Origin: Ensifer sp. LC163 | Lineage (GTDB): Bacteria > Pseudomonadota > Alphaproteobacteria > Rhizobiales > Rhizobiaceae | NCBI RefSeq assembly: GCF_001695855.1 | Contig: NZ_MBSS01000007.1 | Coordinates: 62,001-126,000 of the forward strand | Direction: 5' to 3' | Length of the DNA: 64,000 nt | Part shown: in pieces, positions 26,035 through 34,642 of the stretch | Layout: the number at the start of each line of letters is the position of its first letter | Numbering within the stretch: position 1 is the stretch's first letter | Position numbers and translations under genes: made by a program | Notes under the pieces: model-generated | The model's database searches: none | What the model was told of the DNA's origin: nothing | Seen by the model: the letters and a program-made list of their open reading frames with translations, nothing else

Positions 26035-29000
26035 CTACTTCTTCATCTGCTCCTTGAGAGCAGCAAGCTTGGCAAAGGGCGAATCCGGATCGATCGGCTT
26101 CTCCTTGCGGGGCGGACGCGCCTCGAACTTGGCCGCGTTGGGCTTGCCGCCGCGATCGTGACGATCATGGCGGTCCTGCCGCTGGCCACCCTCAGGCTTG
26201 CCCTCTTGCCGCTTGCCGCGCGCCGGTGCGCCGCCCTTGCGGCCGCCTTCGCGTCCCTCGCCCTGACCCTGGCCGTGACGCTGGCCACCACGGCGCTGAT
26301 CGCCCTGATGACGACCACCCTGGCGCTGATTGTCCTGGCGGGTGCCCGGACGCCAGAGAAGGACCGGCTTGGCTTCGGCAGCCTCGGCTCCCTCGTCCGC
26401 GGTCACCTGGGAAGCGGCAGCTTCGCCTTCGGCGCTCGCCGGCTCGACGGAGGCAGATGCCTCAGCTTCAGCCGCCGGCTCGCCGTCGCCGCCTGCATCG
26501 GCGTCGTCGTGATCGGCAGCAGCTTCGGCTGAGGCTTCGCTCGGGGCCTCCGGCGCACCGCCCTGGCTTGCCAGGAACGCGGCGGCATCCTCGGCCTTCA
26601 CGCTGTCGGCGCGGTAGCCAAGACCCTTGAGAATTTCTTCCATGTCATCCGGCGTCGCACCGAGAATGGAAAGCATGGAGGTCGTTGCGGTGAATCGACG
26701 GCCGTCATAGGCGCCTTCCGGACGCGGCTGCGCGCCCGGCTTCCACTGCAGCAACGGGCGGATGAGATCCGCCAGACGCTCGAGGATGTCGATGCGAACG
26801 GCACGCTTGCCGAGGAAACGGAAGCCCGCCAGCTTGTAGAAGGTCCGCTCGAACGAGGGATCGGTGACAACAGAGGTGCGGCCGGCAGCCAGCATCGGAA
26901 TGAGATCGCCATAGCCGGGCTTGTCGAGACCGTCGTTCTTCAACGCCCAGAGCAGCGTGATGAGCTCGGCCGGGGCCGGCTTCAACAGCGCGGGCAGGAA
27001 GATATGGTAGGCGCCGAAGCGGACACCGTACTTGCGGATCGAGGCGCGGCCGTCCTGGTCCAGTGATTTCACCTCTTCGGCGACGTCGCGGCGGAACAAC
27101 ACGCCGAGATTTTCGACGAGCTGGAACGCCAGGCCCTTGGCGAGGCCTTCGAGATCCTCGGCGCGCGAGATATCGTCGAGCGGCTTCAAGACGGTGCCGA
27201 TATGATGGTTCACGAAGCGCTCGATGCGGGCGACGACATGCTCGCGCGCATTGGCCTGCAGCTGCTCGTCGGCAAGCAGGATGACGCGCGGACGCATGAC
27301 ATGGTCGCTGGCCGCAAGCCGGGCTACCGGATCGCCGAGCCAACGCACCAGGCCGTCGGATGACAGCGCAAGGTCGCCATTGCCGGAGGCGTGCAGCCGC
27401 GCCGCACGCGCTTCGAACTCAAGCGCCAGCGCTTTCTGCGCAGCACCCTGCACGGCCTTGGCGTCCGGTCCGTCTCCGCCGGTCGCCAGCGTAAACCGGA
27501 AACCGGTTAGTTGTCCTACGTGATGGCCTTCAACGAAGACGTCACCATTCACACTGATTTCAGCTTCCAGCATAGCATTCTCTCTCAGGCGCTTCATGAG
27601 CACAGATGTCCTGCGATCAACAAAGCGTTTCGTCAACCGTTCATGTAGTGCGTCGGACAATCGATCTTCAATTTCCCGCGTCTTTTCTTGCCAGTGTGTC
27701 GGATCGGCAAGCCATCCGGGCCGGTTCGACACATAAGTCCAGGTTCTGATCTGCGCGATTCGCGCCGAAAGTGTGTCGATCTCGCCATCGGTAAAATCCG
27801 CCCGCCGGACCTGTTCGGCCATGAAATCCTCGTTCACGGTACCGCGACGGACGAGGTCGGCATAGATCGTGGAGATCAGATCGGCGTGTTGAGCCGGTGT
27901 AATGCGGCGATAATCCGGCAGAGCACAGGCTTCCCACAATTTCTCGACCCGGTCGGGCGCGGTCGCCAGATCGGCCACTTCGGGATAGCGCGACAAATGT
28001 TCGAACGCCTGCTGATCCACCGCAGGTAGTGCGCGCGCAAGTCCCGGAATCGTCGGCGCAGCATCGAGGCTCCGCTTCAGAGCGGCCAGCGAAGCGTAAT
28101 CGAACGCCTTCGAGCGCCACTGCAGCACCTTGAGCGGATCGAATTCATGCGACTCGATGCGGTGCACGAGTTCGTTGTCGAACGGATCGACCCGGCCGGT
28201 GACGCCGAACGTACCGTCCCGCACATGGCGCCCGGCACGCCCCGCGATCTGCGCCAGTTCGGCCGGATTGAGATTGCGGAACTGGTAGCCGTCGAACTTG
28301 CGGTCCTGGGCAAAGGCAACATGGTCGACATCGAGGTTCAGCCCCATGCCGATCGCATCGGTTGCGACCAGATATTCGACATCGCCTTCCTGATAGAGCG
28401 CGACCTGCGCGTTGCGGGTGCGCGGCGACAGCGCCCCGAGAACGACGGCGGCGCCGCCGCGCTGGCGGCGGATCAACTCGGCAATCGCATAGACCTCGTC
28501 GGCCGAGAAGGCGACGATGGCCGAACGATGCGGCAGGCGGGTGATCTTCTTCGACCCGGCATAGAGCAGCTGCGACATGCGCGGCCGTTCGACGACGGTG
28601 ATGCCCGGCAGCAACTGTTCGAGGAGCGGCCGCATCGTCGCGGCCCCGAGCAACAACGTCTCCCCGCGTCCGCGCAGGTAGAGCAGCCTGTCGGTGAAAA
28701 TGTGCCCACGCTCGAGATCGCCGGCGAGCTGCACCTCGTCGATCGCCACGAAGGATGCCGTCGTCTCGCGCGGCATCGCTTCGACGGTGCAGACCGAATA
28801 GCGGGCGCGGTGTGGGGTGATCTTTTCCTCGCCGGTGATCAGCGCGACGTTGTGGTGGCCGACCTTTTCGACGACACGGGTATAGACCTCGCGCGCCAAA
28901 AGGCGCAGCGGCAGCCCGATGACGCCGCTGTCGTGCGCGACCATACGCTCGATCGCATAATGCGTCTTGCCGGTATTGGTTGGCCCGAGCACCGCGGTTA

Positions 29001-29055
29001 CGCCGCGGCCGCTCAGGATCATGGGGTGAACGGACACGTCATCGATCCCGGGCAT
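26035..29055 (-). CDS. Suv3-like superfamily 2 RNA/DNA helicase
   Basis: A 1,006-residue protein. The helicase core has Walker A GPTNTGKT (residues 24-31), DEVQ motif II (106-109), and motifs V/VI as VATDAIGMGLNLDVD and QIAGRAGRH, all typical of mitochondrial Suv3 and its alpha-proteobacterial relatives (called MgpS in Sinorhizobium). A long middle region follows. The last ~170 residues are low-complexity: Ala/Glu-rich, then Gly/Gln/Arg/His-rich (QRQGGRHQGDQRRGGQ), a likely disordered nucleic-acid-binding tail. It is first in an operon with the S4-domain gene. A role in RNA turnover is inferred from Suv3. Confidence 0.88.
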   Translation of the reverse strand: MPGIDDVSVHPMILSGRGVTAVLGPTNTGKTHYAIERMVAHDSGVIGLPLRLLAREVYTRVVEKVGHHNVALITGEEKITPHRARYSVCTVEAMPRETTASFVAIDEVQLAGDLERGHIFTDRLLYLRGRGETLLLGAATMRPLLEQLLPGITVVERPRMSQLLYAGSKKITRLPHRSAIVAFSADEVYAIAELIRRQRGGAAVVLGALSPRTRNAQVALYQEGDVEYLVATDAIGMGLNLDVDHVAFAQDRKFDGYQFRNLNPAELAQIAGRAGRHVRDGTFGVTGRVDPFDNELVHRIESHEFDPLKVLQWRSKAFDYASLAALKRSLDAAPTIPGLARALPAVDQQAFEHLSRYPEVADLATAPDRVEKLWEACALPDYRRITPAQHADLISTIYADLVRRGTVNEDFMAEQVRRADFTDGEIDTLSARIAQIRTWTYVSNRPGWLADPTHWQEKTREIEDRLSDALHERLTKRFVDRRTSVLMKRLRENAMLEAEISVNGDVFVEGHHVGQLTGFRFTLATGGDGPDAKAVQGAAQKALALEFEARAARLHASGNGDLALSSDGLVRWLGDPVARLAASDHVMRPRVILLADEQLQANAREHVVARIERFVNHHIGTVLKPLDDISRAEDLEGLAKGLAFQLVENLGVLFRRDVAEEVKSLDQDGRASIRKYGVRFGAYHIFLPALLKPAPAELITLLWALKNDGLDKPGYGDLIPMLAAGRTSVVTDPSFERTFYKLAGFRFLGKRAVRIDILERLADLIRPLLQWKPGAQPRPEGAYDGRRFTATTSMLSILGATPDDMEEILKGLGYRADSVKAEDAAAFLASQGGAPEAPSEASAEAAADHDDADAGGDGEPAAEAEASASVEPASAEGEAAASQVTADEGAEAAEAKPVLLWRPGTRQDNQRQGGRHQGDQRRGGQRHGQGQGEGREGGRKGGAPARGKRQEGKPEGGQRQDRHDRHDRGGKPNAAKFEARPPRKEKPIDPDSPFAKLAALKEQMKK

Positions 29056-29216
29056 TCAGAAACATAAGAGGCGCCTTTACGCGCCGGCGGCAAACACATG
29101 CCCACGCACCGCAGCAAACGCAAGGGGCGCCGGCAACTAAAACCATTTCCCGGCAAACCTGAGGCGGTCCGCACCACCATATCTGGATGCGCGAAATTAA
29201 GACTCGGAACAGCCAT

Positions 29217-29280
29217 GGAACGAATCGGCGACGAATCGCTGACTCCACTCGATTCACTGTATGTTCACGGCTACATATAG
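29217..29280. repeat. 64-nt imperfect repeat, copy 1
   Basis: Ungapped alignment with 29499-29562 gives 47 identities in 64. Conservation is strongest in GGAACGAATCGGCGACGAAT at the left and ACATATAG at the right end. Confidence 0.7.
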
Positions 29281-29498
29281 ATTTCAACTGCCAATCTTGC
29301 ACCACATGCTGAATCACGCCGCCGGTACCGAGTGCTGGGCGTACCACGGGCGTTAACCCAGGTTGCCGAAGCGTTAAAAGTGACAAAGGATTCGGAATCC
29401 AAGACTCTGGAAAGTTTAGGAAATTTTAACCGAAGATTCCGGTGGATTCAGCGGAATCAAGGAATGAGAATCGCCACATTAATACAACGATTAAAGCC

Positions 29499-29562
29499 GG
29501 AACGAATCGACGACGAATCGCAGACATCATCACGTTCCATTTTTGTTCTCCACAACATATAG
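29499..29562. repeat. 64-nt imperfect repeat, copy 2
   Basis: Partner of 29217-29280, direct orientation, 282 bp apart start to start, ending in the same ACATATAG. Confidence 0.7.
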
Positions 29563-29676
29563 TGTCTTCGCGCGAGACGAACAACAGATTCGGCAATGGC
29601 TTTCTGCCATTTTTCGGCAGTCCGCACGGCGTCGTTAACCACTTGCGGCCGCGCCAGGCGGGCGATGCAAACGCCA

Positions 29677-29700
29677 ACGGCGCCCCCAAGGGAGCGCCGT
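29677..29700 (-). terminator. GC hairpin after phbB
   Basis: Stem ACGGCGC/GCGCCGT extended by C/G pairs, 23 bp after the phbB stop. The T tail on the minus strand is weak (TGGCGTTTGC), so it may be a 3' stabiliser rather than a full terminator. Confidence 0.5.
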
Positions 29701-29723
29701 CGAATTCGCCGAAGGCTGACGGA

Positions 29724-30449
29724 TCAGACGAAAAACTGCCCGCCATTGGCAGAGATCGTCGAGCCCGTGATGAAGCCGGCATCGTCGGATGCGAGGAAAA
29801 CCACGCAGCGCGCAATCTCCTCCGGCTCGCCCAGGCGGCCGACCGGGATCTGCGGAATGATCCGCTCGTTGAGAACCTTTTCCGGTATCGCCCGCACCAT
29901 TTCAGTGCCGATGTAACCCGGGCAGATTGCATTGACAGTGATGCCCTTGGCAGCCCCTTCCTGCGAGAGCGCCTTGGTGAAGCCAAGGTCACCGGCCTTG
30001 GCGGCCGAATAATTCGCCTGCCCCATCTGGCCCTTCTGGCCGTTGATCGACGAAATGTTGATCACGCGCCCGAAGCTGCGGTCGCGCATGCCCGTCCAGA
30101 CCGGATGGGTCATGTTGAACAGGCCGGTCAGGTTGGTGTTGACCACCTCGCCCCATTGCTCCGGCGTCATCTTGTGGAACATGGCATCGCGGGTGATGCC
30201 GGCGTTGTTGACGAGCACTTCGACCGGCCCGAGGTCGGCTTCGACCTTGGCAATGCCCTCGACGCAGGACTGATAGTTGGAGACATCCCACTTGTAGACC
30301 GGGATGCCGGTTTCTTCCCTGAAGGCCTGAGCCTTCTCGTCATTGCCGGCATAGTTGGCAGCAACCCTGTATCCTGCATTCTTCAGCGCGATGGAAATCG
30401 CAGCGCCAATGCCGCGTGATCCGCCCGTAACCAATGCTACCCTGCTCAT
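29724..30449 (-). CDS. phbB: acetoacetyl-CoA reductase
   Basis: A 241-residue short-chain dehydrogenase that reduces acetoacetyl-CoA to (R)-3-hydroxybutyryl-CoA with NADPH, the second step of polyhydroxybutyrate synthesis. The nucleotide site is TGGSRGIG (8-15), the NNAG motif is at 81-84, and the catalytic Ser134, Tyr147 and Lys151 lie in SSINGQKGQMGQANYSAAK. The C-terminus GGQFFV is typical of PhbB. It lies downstream of phbA on the same strand, with a small secreted-protein gene between them, and probably shares its transcript. A GGGAGGCGAGC stretch precedes the ATG. Confidence 0.95.
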   Translation of the reverse strand: MSRVALVTGGSRGIGAAISIALKNAGYRVAANYAGNDEKAQAFREETGIPVYKWDVSNYQSCVEGIAKVEADLGPVEVLVNNAGITRDAMFHKMTPEQWGEVVNTNLTGLFNMTHPVWTGMRDRSFGRVINISSINGQKGQMGQANYSAAKAGDLGFTKALSQEGAAKGITVNAICPGYIGTEMVRAIPEKVLNERIIPQIPVGRLGEPEEIARCVVFLASDDAGFITGSTISANGGQFFV

Positions 30450-30466
30450 GCTCGCCTCCCACTTGA

Positions 30467-30826
30467 TTAATTCAGTTTATCAAAGGCCTTCTTGATCAGT
30501 TTTTCGCCCAGATGCTGCCCGTAGGTCTTGGCCGCGGCCTGAAACTGCGGATCGGCAAGCATGGACATTCCAACCTCGCACTTCATCAGCGCGAGGTTCA
30601 TCATCAGGCTGCTCACCTGAATGAGATGCGATTTGACGTTGTCGCTGTCGTCGTTGAGCGCAGCGACGATCAGATTCTTGAAGATCGTTTCGTCATCGGA
30701 CGTCGTGTGGTCCAGCATGCACTGAACCACCTTCGCCTGTTCGAACGGCGGGGGACTCGCATGCGCTTGAGCCGCCGACGACGCGACGAACAGGACTGAA
30801 AGGATCAATCCGCTGACATGACGCAT
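30467..30826 (-). CDS. small predicted periplasmic protein of unknown function in the phb operon
   Basis: A 119-residue protein I do not recognise. Residues 1-23 form a clear signal peptide (MRHVSGLILSVLFVASSAAQ, cleavage near AHA-S). The mature part has two cysteines (Cys36, Cys83) that could pair, an acidic segment TTSDDETIF, a helical hydrophobic middle (VSSLMMNLALMKCEVG) and an amphipathic basic end (GEKLIKKAFDKLN). It begins 13 bp after the phbA stop and ends 17 bp before phbB on the same strand, so it is embedded in the operon. The upstream extension to 30913 overlaps phbA and is unlikely. A link to PHB metabolism is suggested only by position. Confidence 0.68.
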   Translation of the reverse strand: MRHVSGLILSVLFVASSAAQAHASPPPFEQAKVVQCMLDHTTSDDETIFKNLIVAALNDDSDNVKSHLIQVSSLMMNLALMKCEVGMSMLADPQFQAAAKTYGQHLGEKLIKKAFDKLN

Positions 30827-30839
30827 GCGGCCGGGCCGG

Positions 30840-32021
30840 TTAGAGACGCTCGACGCACATGGCGACACCCATGCCGCCGCCGATGCACAGCGTCGCAAGG
30901 CCCTTGGAAACACCGCGACGCTTCATTTCGAACAACAGCGTGTTGAGAACACGGGCGCCCGACGCGCCGATCGGGTGACCGATCGCAATCGCACCGCCGT
31001 TGACGTTGACGATCGACGGGTCCCAGCCGAGGTCCTTGTTGACCGCGCAGGCCTGCGCCGCGAAGGCTTCGTTGGCTTCCACCAGTTCGACGTCGCCGAT
31101 AGCCCAGCCGGCCTTCTCCAGCGCCTTGCGCGATGCCGGGATCGGGCCCGTGCCCATCACCTGCGGATCGACACCGGCCGTTGCCCAGGAGACGATGCGC
31201 GCGAGCGGCTGAATGCCGCGCTTGGAGGCCTCTGCCTCGGTCATCAGCAGGGTGGCGGCGGCGCCATCATTGAGGCCCGACGCGTTGCCGGCAGTCACTG
31301 TTCCTTCCTTGTCGAAGGCCGGACGCAGCTTGGTCATCTGGTCGAGCGTGGCGCCGTGACGGATATATTCATCCTGGTCGACGACGACGTCGCCCTTGCG
31401 GCCCTTGACCACGAACGGAACGATCTCGTCGGCGAAGCGGCCAGCCTTCTGCGCGGCCTCGGCCTTGTTCTGCGAGGCGAGCGCGAACTGGTCCTGCTCT
31501 TCACGGGTCAGCTGCCACTGGCGCGCGACATTCTCCGCGGTGATGCCCATGTGGTAGCCGTAGAAGGCGTCCGTCAGGCCATCCTTGATCATCGTGTCGA
31601 TCATCTTGAAGTCGCCCATCTTCACACCGCCACGCAGGTGCGAGCAGTGCGGCGCCATCGACATCGACTCCATGCCGCCGGCAATGATGATGTCGGCATC
31701 GCCGCTGGCGATCTGCTGCATGCCGAGCGCGACGGCGCGCAGGCCGGAGCCGCAGAGCTGGTTCATGCCCCAGGCGGTTTTTTCCGGCGGAATGCCCGCC
31801 TTCATCGCGGCCTGGCGCGCCGGGTTCTGGCCTTCGCCTGCCTGCAGCACCTGCCCGAGGATCACCTCATCGACCTCGCTCGCCTCGACGCCGGCGCGTT
31901 CGAGCACCGCTTTGATGACGGCGGCGCCAAGCTCATGGGCCGGTGTGTTGCCGAAGGCACCGTTGAAGGATCCGACGGCGGTACGGGCCGCGCTGGCGAT
32001 CACGATGGAGGGATTGCTCAT
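30840..32021 (-). CDS. phbA: acetyl-CoA acetyltransferase (beta-ketothiolase)
   Basis: A 393-residue biosynthetic thiolase that condenses two acetyl-CoA into acetoacetyl-CoA, the first step of PHB synthesis. The active site is complete: Cys90 (NQLCGSG), His349 (GHPIGASG) and Cys379 (LCIGGGMG). The length and C-terminus (MCVERL) are standard. The gene is divergent from phaR across a 222-bp region and is followed by the small secreted-protein gene and phbB. GAGGAAACGTCCCC precedes the ATG. Regulation by PhaR from the shared intergenic region is likely but inferred. Confidence 0.95.
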   Translation of the reverse strand: MSNPSIVIASAARTAVGSFNGAFGNTPAHELGAAVIKAVLERAGVEASEVDEVILGQVLQAGEGQNPARQAAMKAGIPPEKTAWGMNQLCGSGLRAVALGMQQIASGDADIIIAGGMESMSMAPHCSHLRGGVKMGDFKMIDTMIKDGLTDAFYGYHMGITAENVARQWQLTREEQDQFALASQNKAEAAQKAGRFADEIVPFVVKGRKGDVVVDQDEYIRHGATLDQMTKLRPAFDKEGTVTAGNASGLNDGAAATLLMTEAEASKRGIQPLARIVSWATAGVDPQVMGTGPIPASRKALEKAGWAIGDVELVEANEAFAAQACAVNKDLGWDPSIVNVNGGAIAIGHPIGASGARVLNTLLFEMKRRGVSKGLATLCIGGGMGVAMCVERL

Positions 32022-32129
32022 GGGGACGTTTCCTCAGATTTTCTTGCGGTACGGCAGCAGACTGGCAAAGCGCGGGGCGCAAGTCAAACACCTTGATGCA
32101 CTGCCGCAAAACCGTCATCCAGCACCGAC

Positions 32130-32143
32130 TGCGAGATTTCGCA
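32130..32143. promoter_or_regulatory. Inverted repeat in the phbA-phaR intergenic region
   Basis: TGCGA-GATT-TCGCA is a perfect 5-4-5 inverted repeat inside a TGC-rich stretch between divergent phbA and phaR. PhaR regulators bind TGC-rich sites, so this is a candidate operator; the assignment is speculative. Confidence 0.3.
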
Positions 32144-32243
32144 CTTGCGTCGCCGCATCGCACAAAGACATTGTCAGCGGCATTCGTTTGCGGATACTCT
32201 GAAAAGTAGAAAAAGACGGACCGCGGGTAATGAGGAGACCCTG

Positions 32244-32822
32244 ATGGCGAAGAACGAAGGCCAGATCGTAATCAAGAAATATGCGAACCGGCGGCTCTAC
32301 AACACCGGGACCAGCACCTACGTCACGCTCGACGACCTGGCCGTGATGGTGAAGAAGGGCGAAGACTTTACCGTGCAGGATGCCAAGTCCGGCGAAGACA
32401 TTACCCATTCGGTTCTGACGCAGATCATCTTCGAGCAGGAATCCAAGACCGGCAACACGCTGCTGCCGATTTCGTTCTTGCGCCAGCTGATTTCATTCTA
32501 CGGCGACCAGATGCAGATGGTCGTGCCGAGCTATCTCGAGCACTCGATGCAGGCCTTTACCGAGCAGCAGGTGCAGATGCGCGAACAGATCAACAAGGCC
32601 TTCGGCGACACGCCGCTCGGCAAGAACCTGCAGGCACCGCTGCAACTGGTCGAGGAGCAGGTTCGCCGCAACACCGAAATGTTCCATCAGGCGATGCAGA
32701 TGTTTTCGCCGTTCATCGCCTCGCCTCCTGTCAAGGAAACCAAGAAGGCGGAAGCCAAGGATATCGACGAGTTGAAGGAGCAATTGCGGGCCCTTCAGAC
32801 CAAGCTCGACAACCTCGGTTGA
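32244..32822 (+). CDS. phaR: polyhydroxyalkanoate synthesis repressor PhaR
   Basis: A 192-residue regulator (also called AniA in Sinorhizobium). The N-terminal DNA-binding domain is recognised by IKKYANRRLYNTGTSTYVTL (residues ~10-29). The accumulation-regulator domain follows with FEQESKTGNTLLPISFLRQL and MQMVVPSYLEHSM. The C-terminal part is coiled coil (IDELKEQLRALQTKLDNL). PhaR senses PHB granules and represses phasin and other genes; in rhizobia it also affects carbon flow and exopolysaccharide. The ATG at 32244 has TGAGGAG nine bases upstream; the longer frame from 32145 is not conserved. It is divergent from phbA. Confidence 0.93.
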   Translation: MAKNEGQIVIKKYANRRLYNTGTSTYVTLDDLAVMVKKGEDFTVQDAKSGEDITHSVLTQIIFEQESKTGNTLLPISFLRQLISFYGDQMQMVVPSYLEHSMQAFTEQQVQMREQINKAFGDTPLGKNLQAPLQLVEEQVRRNTEMFHQAMQMFSPFIASPPVKETKKAEAKDIDELKEQLRALQTKLDNLG

Positions 32823-32832
32823 GCGTTTCGCG

Positions 32833-32876
32833 ACAACGCCGCGGCCCTCATCGACACGCGGCGTTGTGAGATTTCT
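32833..32876 (+). terminator. Terminator-like hairpin after phaR
   Basis: An 11-bp perfect stem (ACAACGCCGCG/CGCGGCGTTGT), 13-nt loop and a weak T-rich tail (ATTTCTTC), 10 bp after the phaR stop. It may serve both convergent genes. Confidence 0.7.
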
Positions 32877-32886
32877 TCAGTCTTCT

Positions 32887-33354
32887 TCAAAGACCGATTG
32901 ATACATCCCGGCCGGCCGATCGCATCGACACGGAGAAGCCGGCGATGACGTCGATGAAGCTGATCGTCATCAGGATGAAGAAGATCTGCGTCGCCGCCGG
33001 GGCGACCAGCAGGAACTCGACCAGGAACGCGATGAACAGCACCATCGACAACAGATGGTCCATCAGCGCCCGCGTGCCGGTCCGGGTCGCCTTGAGAATT
33101 TCCACGAACAGCAGAAGCAGGGCCACGACGATCAGGAGGTCGCCGAAGCTCATCGCCCATGTCGCGCCGGAAAGCATGGACAGCGACATCACGCCGGCAC
33201 CCAGCCCGGCCGTGCCGCCGAAGAGACCGAGCATGGCAAGGTTGTAGATGGCAAAGGGCAGGATCAGCAATGGAATGGCGGCAAGCATGAACAAATGCGC
33301 TCCCTCTTCGATGGGTGATCGCCGCATGCGCCACGTGACGCCAGAGATCACCAC
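32887..33354 (-). CDS. small integral membrane protein of unknown function
   Basis: A 155-residue protein with four predicted membrane segments: LFMLAAIPLLILPFAIYNLA (about 21-40), a Gly/Leu-rich stretch, SFGDLLIVVALLLLFVEIL and LLSMVLFIAFLVEFLLVA. It ends in a fifth hydrophobic part (IFFILMTISFIDVIAGF). The long frame begins with GTG at 33354; an ATG nine codons in (33327, MRRSPIEEG) may be the true start. Neither has a clear ribosome site. I do not recognise a characterised family. The left edge of a TA-flanked mini-element lies about 8 bp upstream of the GTG. Confidence 0.65.
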   Translation of the reverse strand: MVISGVTWRMRRSPIEEGAHLFMLAAIPLLILPFAIYNLAMLGLFGGTAGLGAGVMSLSMLSGATWAMSFGDLLIVVALLLLFVEILKATRTGTRALMDHLLSMVLFIAFLVEFLLVAPAATQIFFILMTISFIDVIAGFSVSMRSAGRDVSIGL

Positions 33355-33363
33355 GCTTACTTA

Positions 33364-33462
33364 CCGCACAATTCCCCAGATCGGATTCGATTTAGGGACA
33401 AAATTGTGCAGCAGATCAAAGTGTTACTGCGACCCTTGCGCGCCTGAACAGGCGCGGCGCTG
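33364..33462 (-). mobile_element. TA-flanked palindromic mini-element, copy C
   Basis: A 99-bp unit, inverted relative to copy A, flanked by TA at 33362-33363 and 33463-33464. The AT-rich half (CCGCACAATTCCCC ... ACAAAATTGTGCAG) comes first, then AAAGTGTTACTGCGACCCTT and the GC-rich half (GCGCGCCTGAACAGGCGCGGCGC). It lies upstream of the small membrane-protein gene. Confidence 0.8.
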
Positions 33463-33520
33463 TAATGCCAACCTGGGTTGGTATTAGCCGTCCTCTCCGT
33501 CGAGAAGATGTCAGGCATGC

Positions 33521-33550
33521 AAAAGAAAAGGGCTGGCAAAGCCAGCCCTT
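33521..33550 (-). terminator. Rho-independent terminator after rpmF
   Basis: A 10-bp perfect stem AAGGGCTGGC/GCCAGCCCTT with 3-nt loop. On the minus strand it is followed by TTCTTTT. It lies 24 bp after the rpmF stop. Confidence 0.92.
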
Positions 33551-33574
33551 AACTCGGTCCGCCAATGTCAGCGC

Positions 33575-33760
33575 TTATGCGCTTTCCTTCGGGGTCAGAA
33601 CCTGGCGACCACGGTACATGCCGGTCTTCAGGTCGATGTGGTGCGGGCGACGCAGTTCACCGGAGTTCTTGTCTTCGATGTAGGTCGGCGTCTTGAGGGC
33701 GTCGGCAGAACGGCGCATGCCACGCTTGGACGGGCTCGTTTTTCTTTTAGGTACAGCCAT
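33575..33760 (-). CDS. rpmF: 50S ribosomal protein L32
   Basis: A 61-residue ribosomal protein with the standard start [18 protein letters not shown] and the [10 protein letters not shown] block. The family's usual four zinc-binding cysteines are absent, as in other cysteine-free (C-minus) L32 proteins. The ATG at 33760 matches the family; an ATG four codons earlier (33772) is possible. A strong terminator follows. It is probably monocistronic: the GST gene is upstream on the same strand but 159 bp away. Confidence 0.95.
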   Translation of the reverse strand: MAVPKRKTSPSKRGMRRSADALKTPTYIEDKNSGELRRPHHIDLKTGMYRGRQVLTPKESA

Positions 33761-33919
33761 TTCATTCTCCACTTATCGGGCAAAACACTGTTCAGCAGCC
33801 GAAATGGCCGGATAAAACAGATGTTAATCACGGAAATTTGGCGCGCTTATACATGGCGAACTGCCGCTTGACCAGTCCCCGAGCGCAATTTTTCGACTCG
33901 CCCTCGCGAAGAGATCAAG

Positions 33920-34567
33920 TCAAACTTCGTCTTCGGCAACGATCCACGGCTCCGCTCGTGCGGCCGCTTCCCATTTGCGGGACGCCGGATGCGCCTTTAC
34001 CCGCTCCATATACTCCAAAGTCACCGGGTCGCTAACGAGATTGTAGACGTCGAAGCGGTTAACCACAGGCGCGTACATCGCGTCCGCCGCGGTAAACGGT
34101 CCGAAGAGGAACGGACCGCCGGAGCGCGCAAGCGCCTCCGCCCAGACCGTCTCGATGCGGGCGACATCGGCGCGCACGTCGTCGGAAACCTCAAGCGCCT
34201 GTTTCTGCCGGCGGATGTTCATCGGGCAGGCACTGCGCAAGGCGCGAAAGCCGGACAGCATCTCGCAGGCATAGCTGCGCGCACGCGCCCGGTCCTGTTG
34301 CTCTTCCGGCCACAGGCCAGCCGCCGGAACCAGCTCGGCGACATATTCGATGATCGCCAGCGACTCCCAGATCTTGACGTCACCGTGCACGAGAAGCGGC
34401 ACCCGTCCGGTTGGCGAGATTTCCCGGAGCTTGGGGTTCCCGGCTGCAAAATCGAAGGGAATGACGATGTCCTCGAAGGCAATGCCTGAGGCTTCGAGCG
34501 CCAACCAGGGCCGCAGCGACCAGGACGAGTAGTTCTTGTTACCGACGTAAAGGACGAGCTTGCTCAC
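33920..34567 (-). CDS. glutathione S-transferase family protein
   Basis: A 215-residue protein. The N-terminal thioredoxin-fold domain (residues 1-85) has LVLYVGNKNYSSWSLRPWLAL and the glutathione-binding TGRVPLLVHGDVKIWESLAI block (cis-Pro before LL, then E-S). The C-terminal all-helical domain includes FLFGPFTAADAMYAPVV with the conserved N-capping Asp. The substrate is unknown; the SSWS segment near the N-terminus suggests a serine-type catalytic residue. It stands alone between rpmF and mtgA. Confidence 0.87.
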   Translation of the reverse strand: MSKLVLYVGNKNYSSWSLRPWLALEASGIAFEDIVIPFDFAAGNPKLREISPTGRVPLLVHGDVKIWESLAIIEYVAELVPAAGLWPEEQQDRARARSYACEMLSGFRALRSACPMNIRRQKQALEVSDDVRADVARIETVWAEALARSGGPFLFGPFTAADAMYAPVVNRFDVYNLVSDPVTLEYMERVKAHPASRKWEAAARAEPWIVAEDEV

Positions 34568-34642
34568 GATTGGATCTCCCTATGCATCCTGCCGTAACCC
34601 TTAGGCCACGGCGAGCATCAGGACCAATGAATAGACGTCATC

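Larger units (their letters stand above)
29056..29723. other. 668-bp gene-free region with a pair of related 64-nt repeats
   Basis: No conserved protein is visible on either strand; the reading frames are short and partly created by the repeats. The region is AT-richer than its neighbours. It contains two related 64-nt segments (29217-29280 and 29499-29562) and a GC hairpin near the phbB stop. It separates the helicase gene (transcribed away to the left) from the 3' end of phbB. It could hold small RNA genes, but I cannot show a promoter-terminator pair. Confidence 0.55.
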
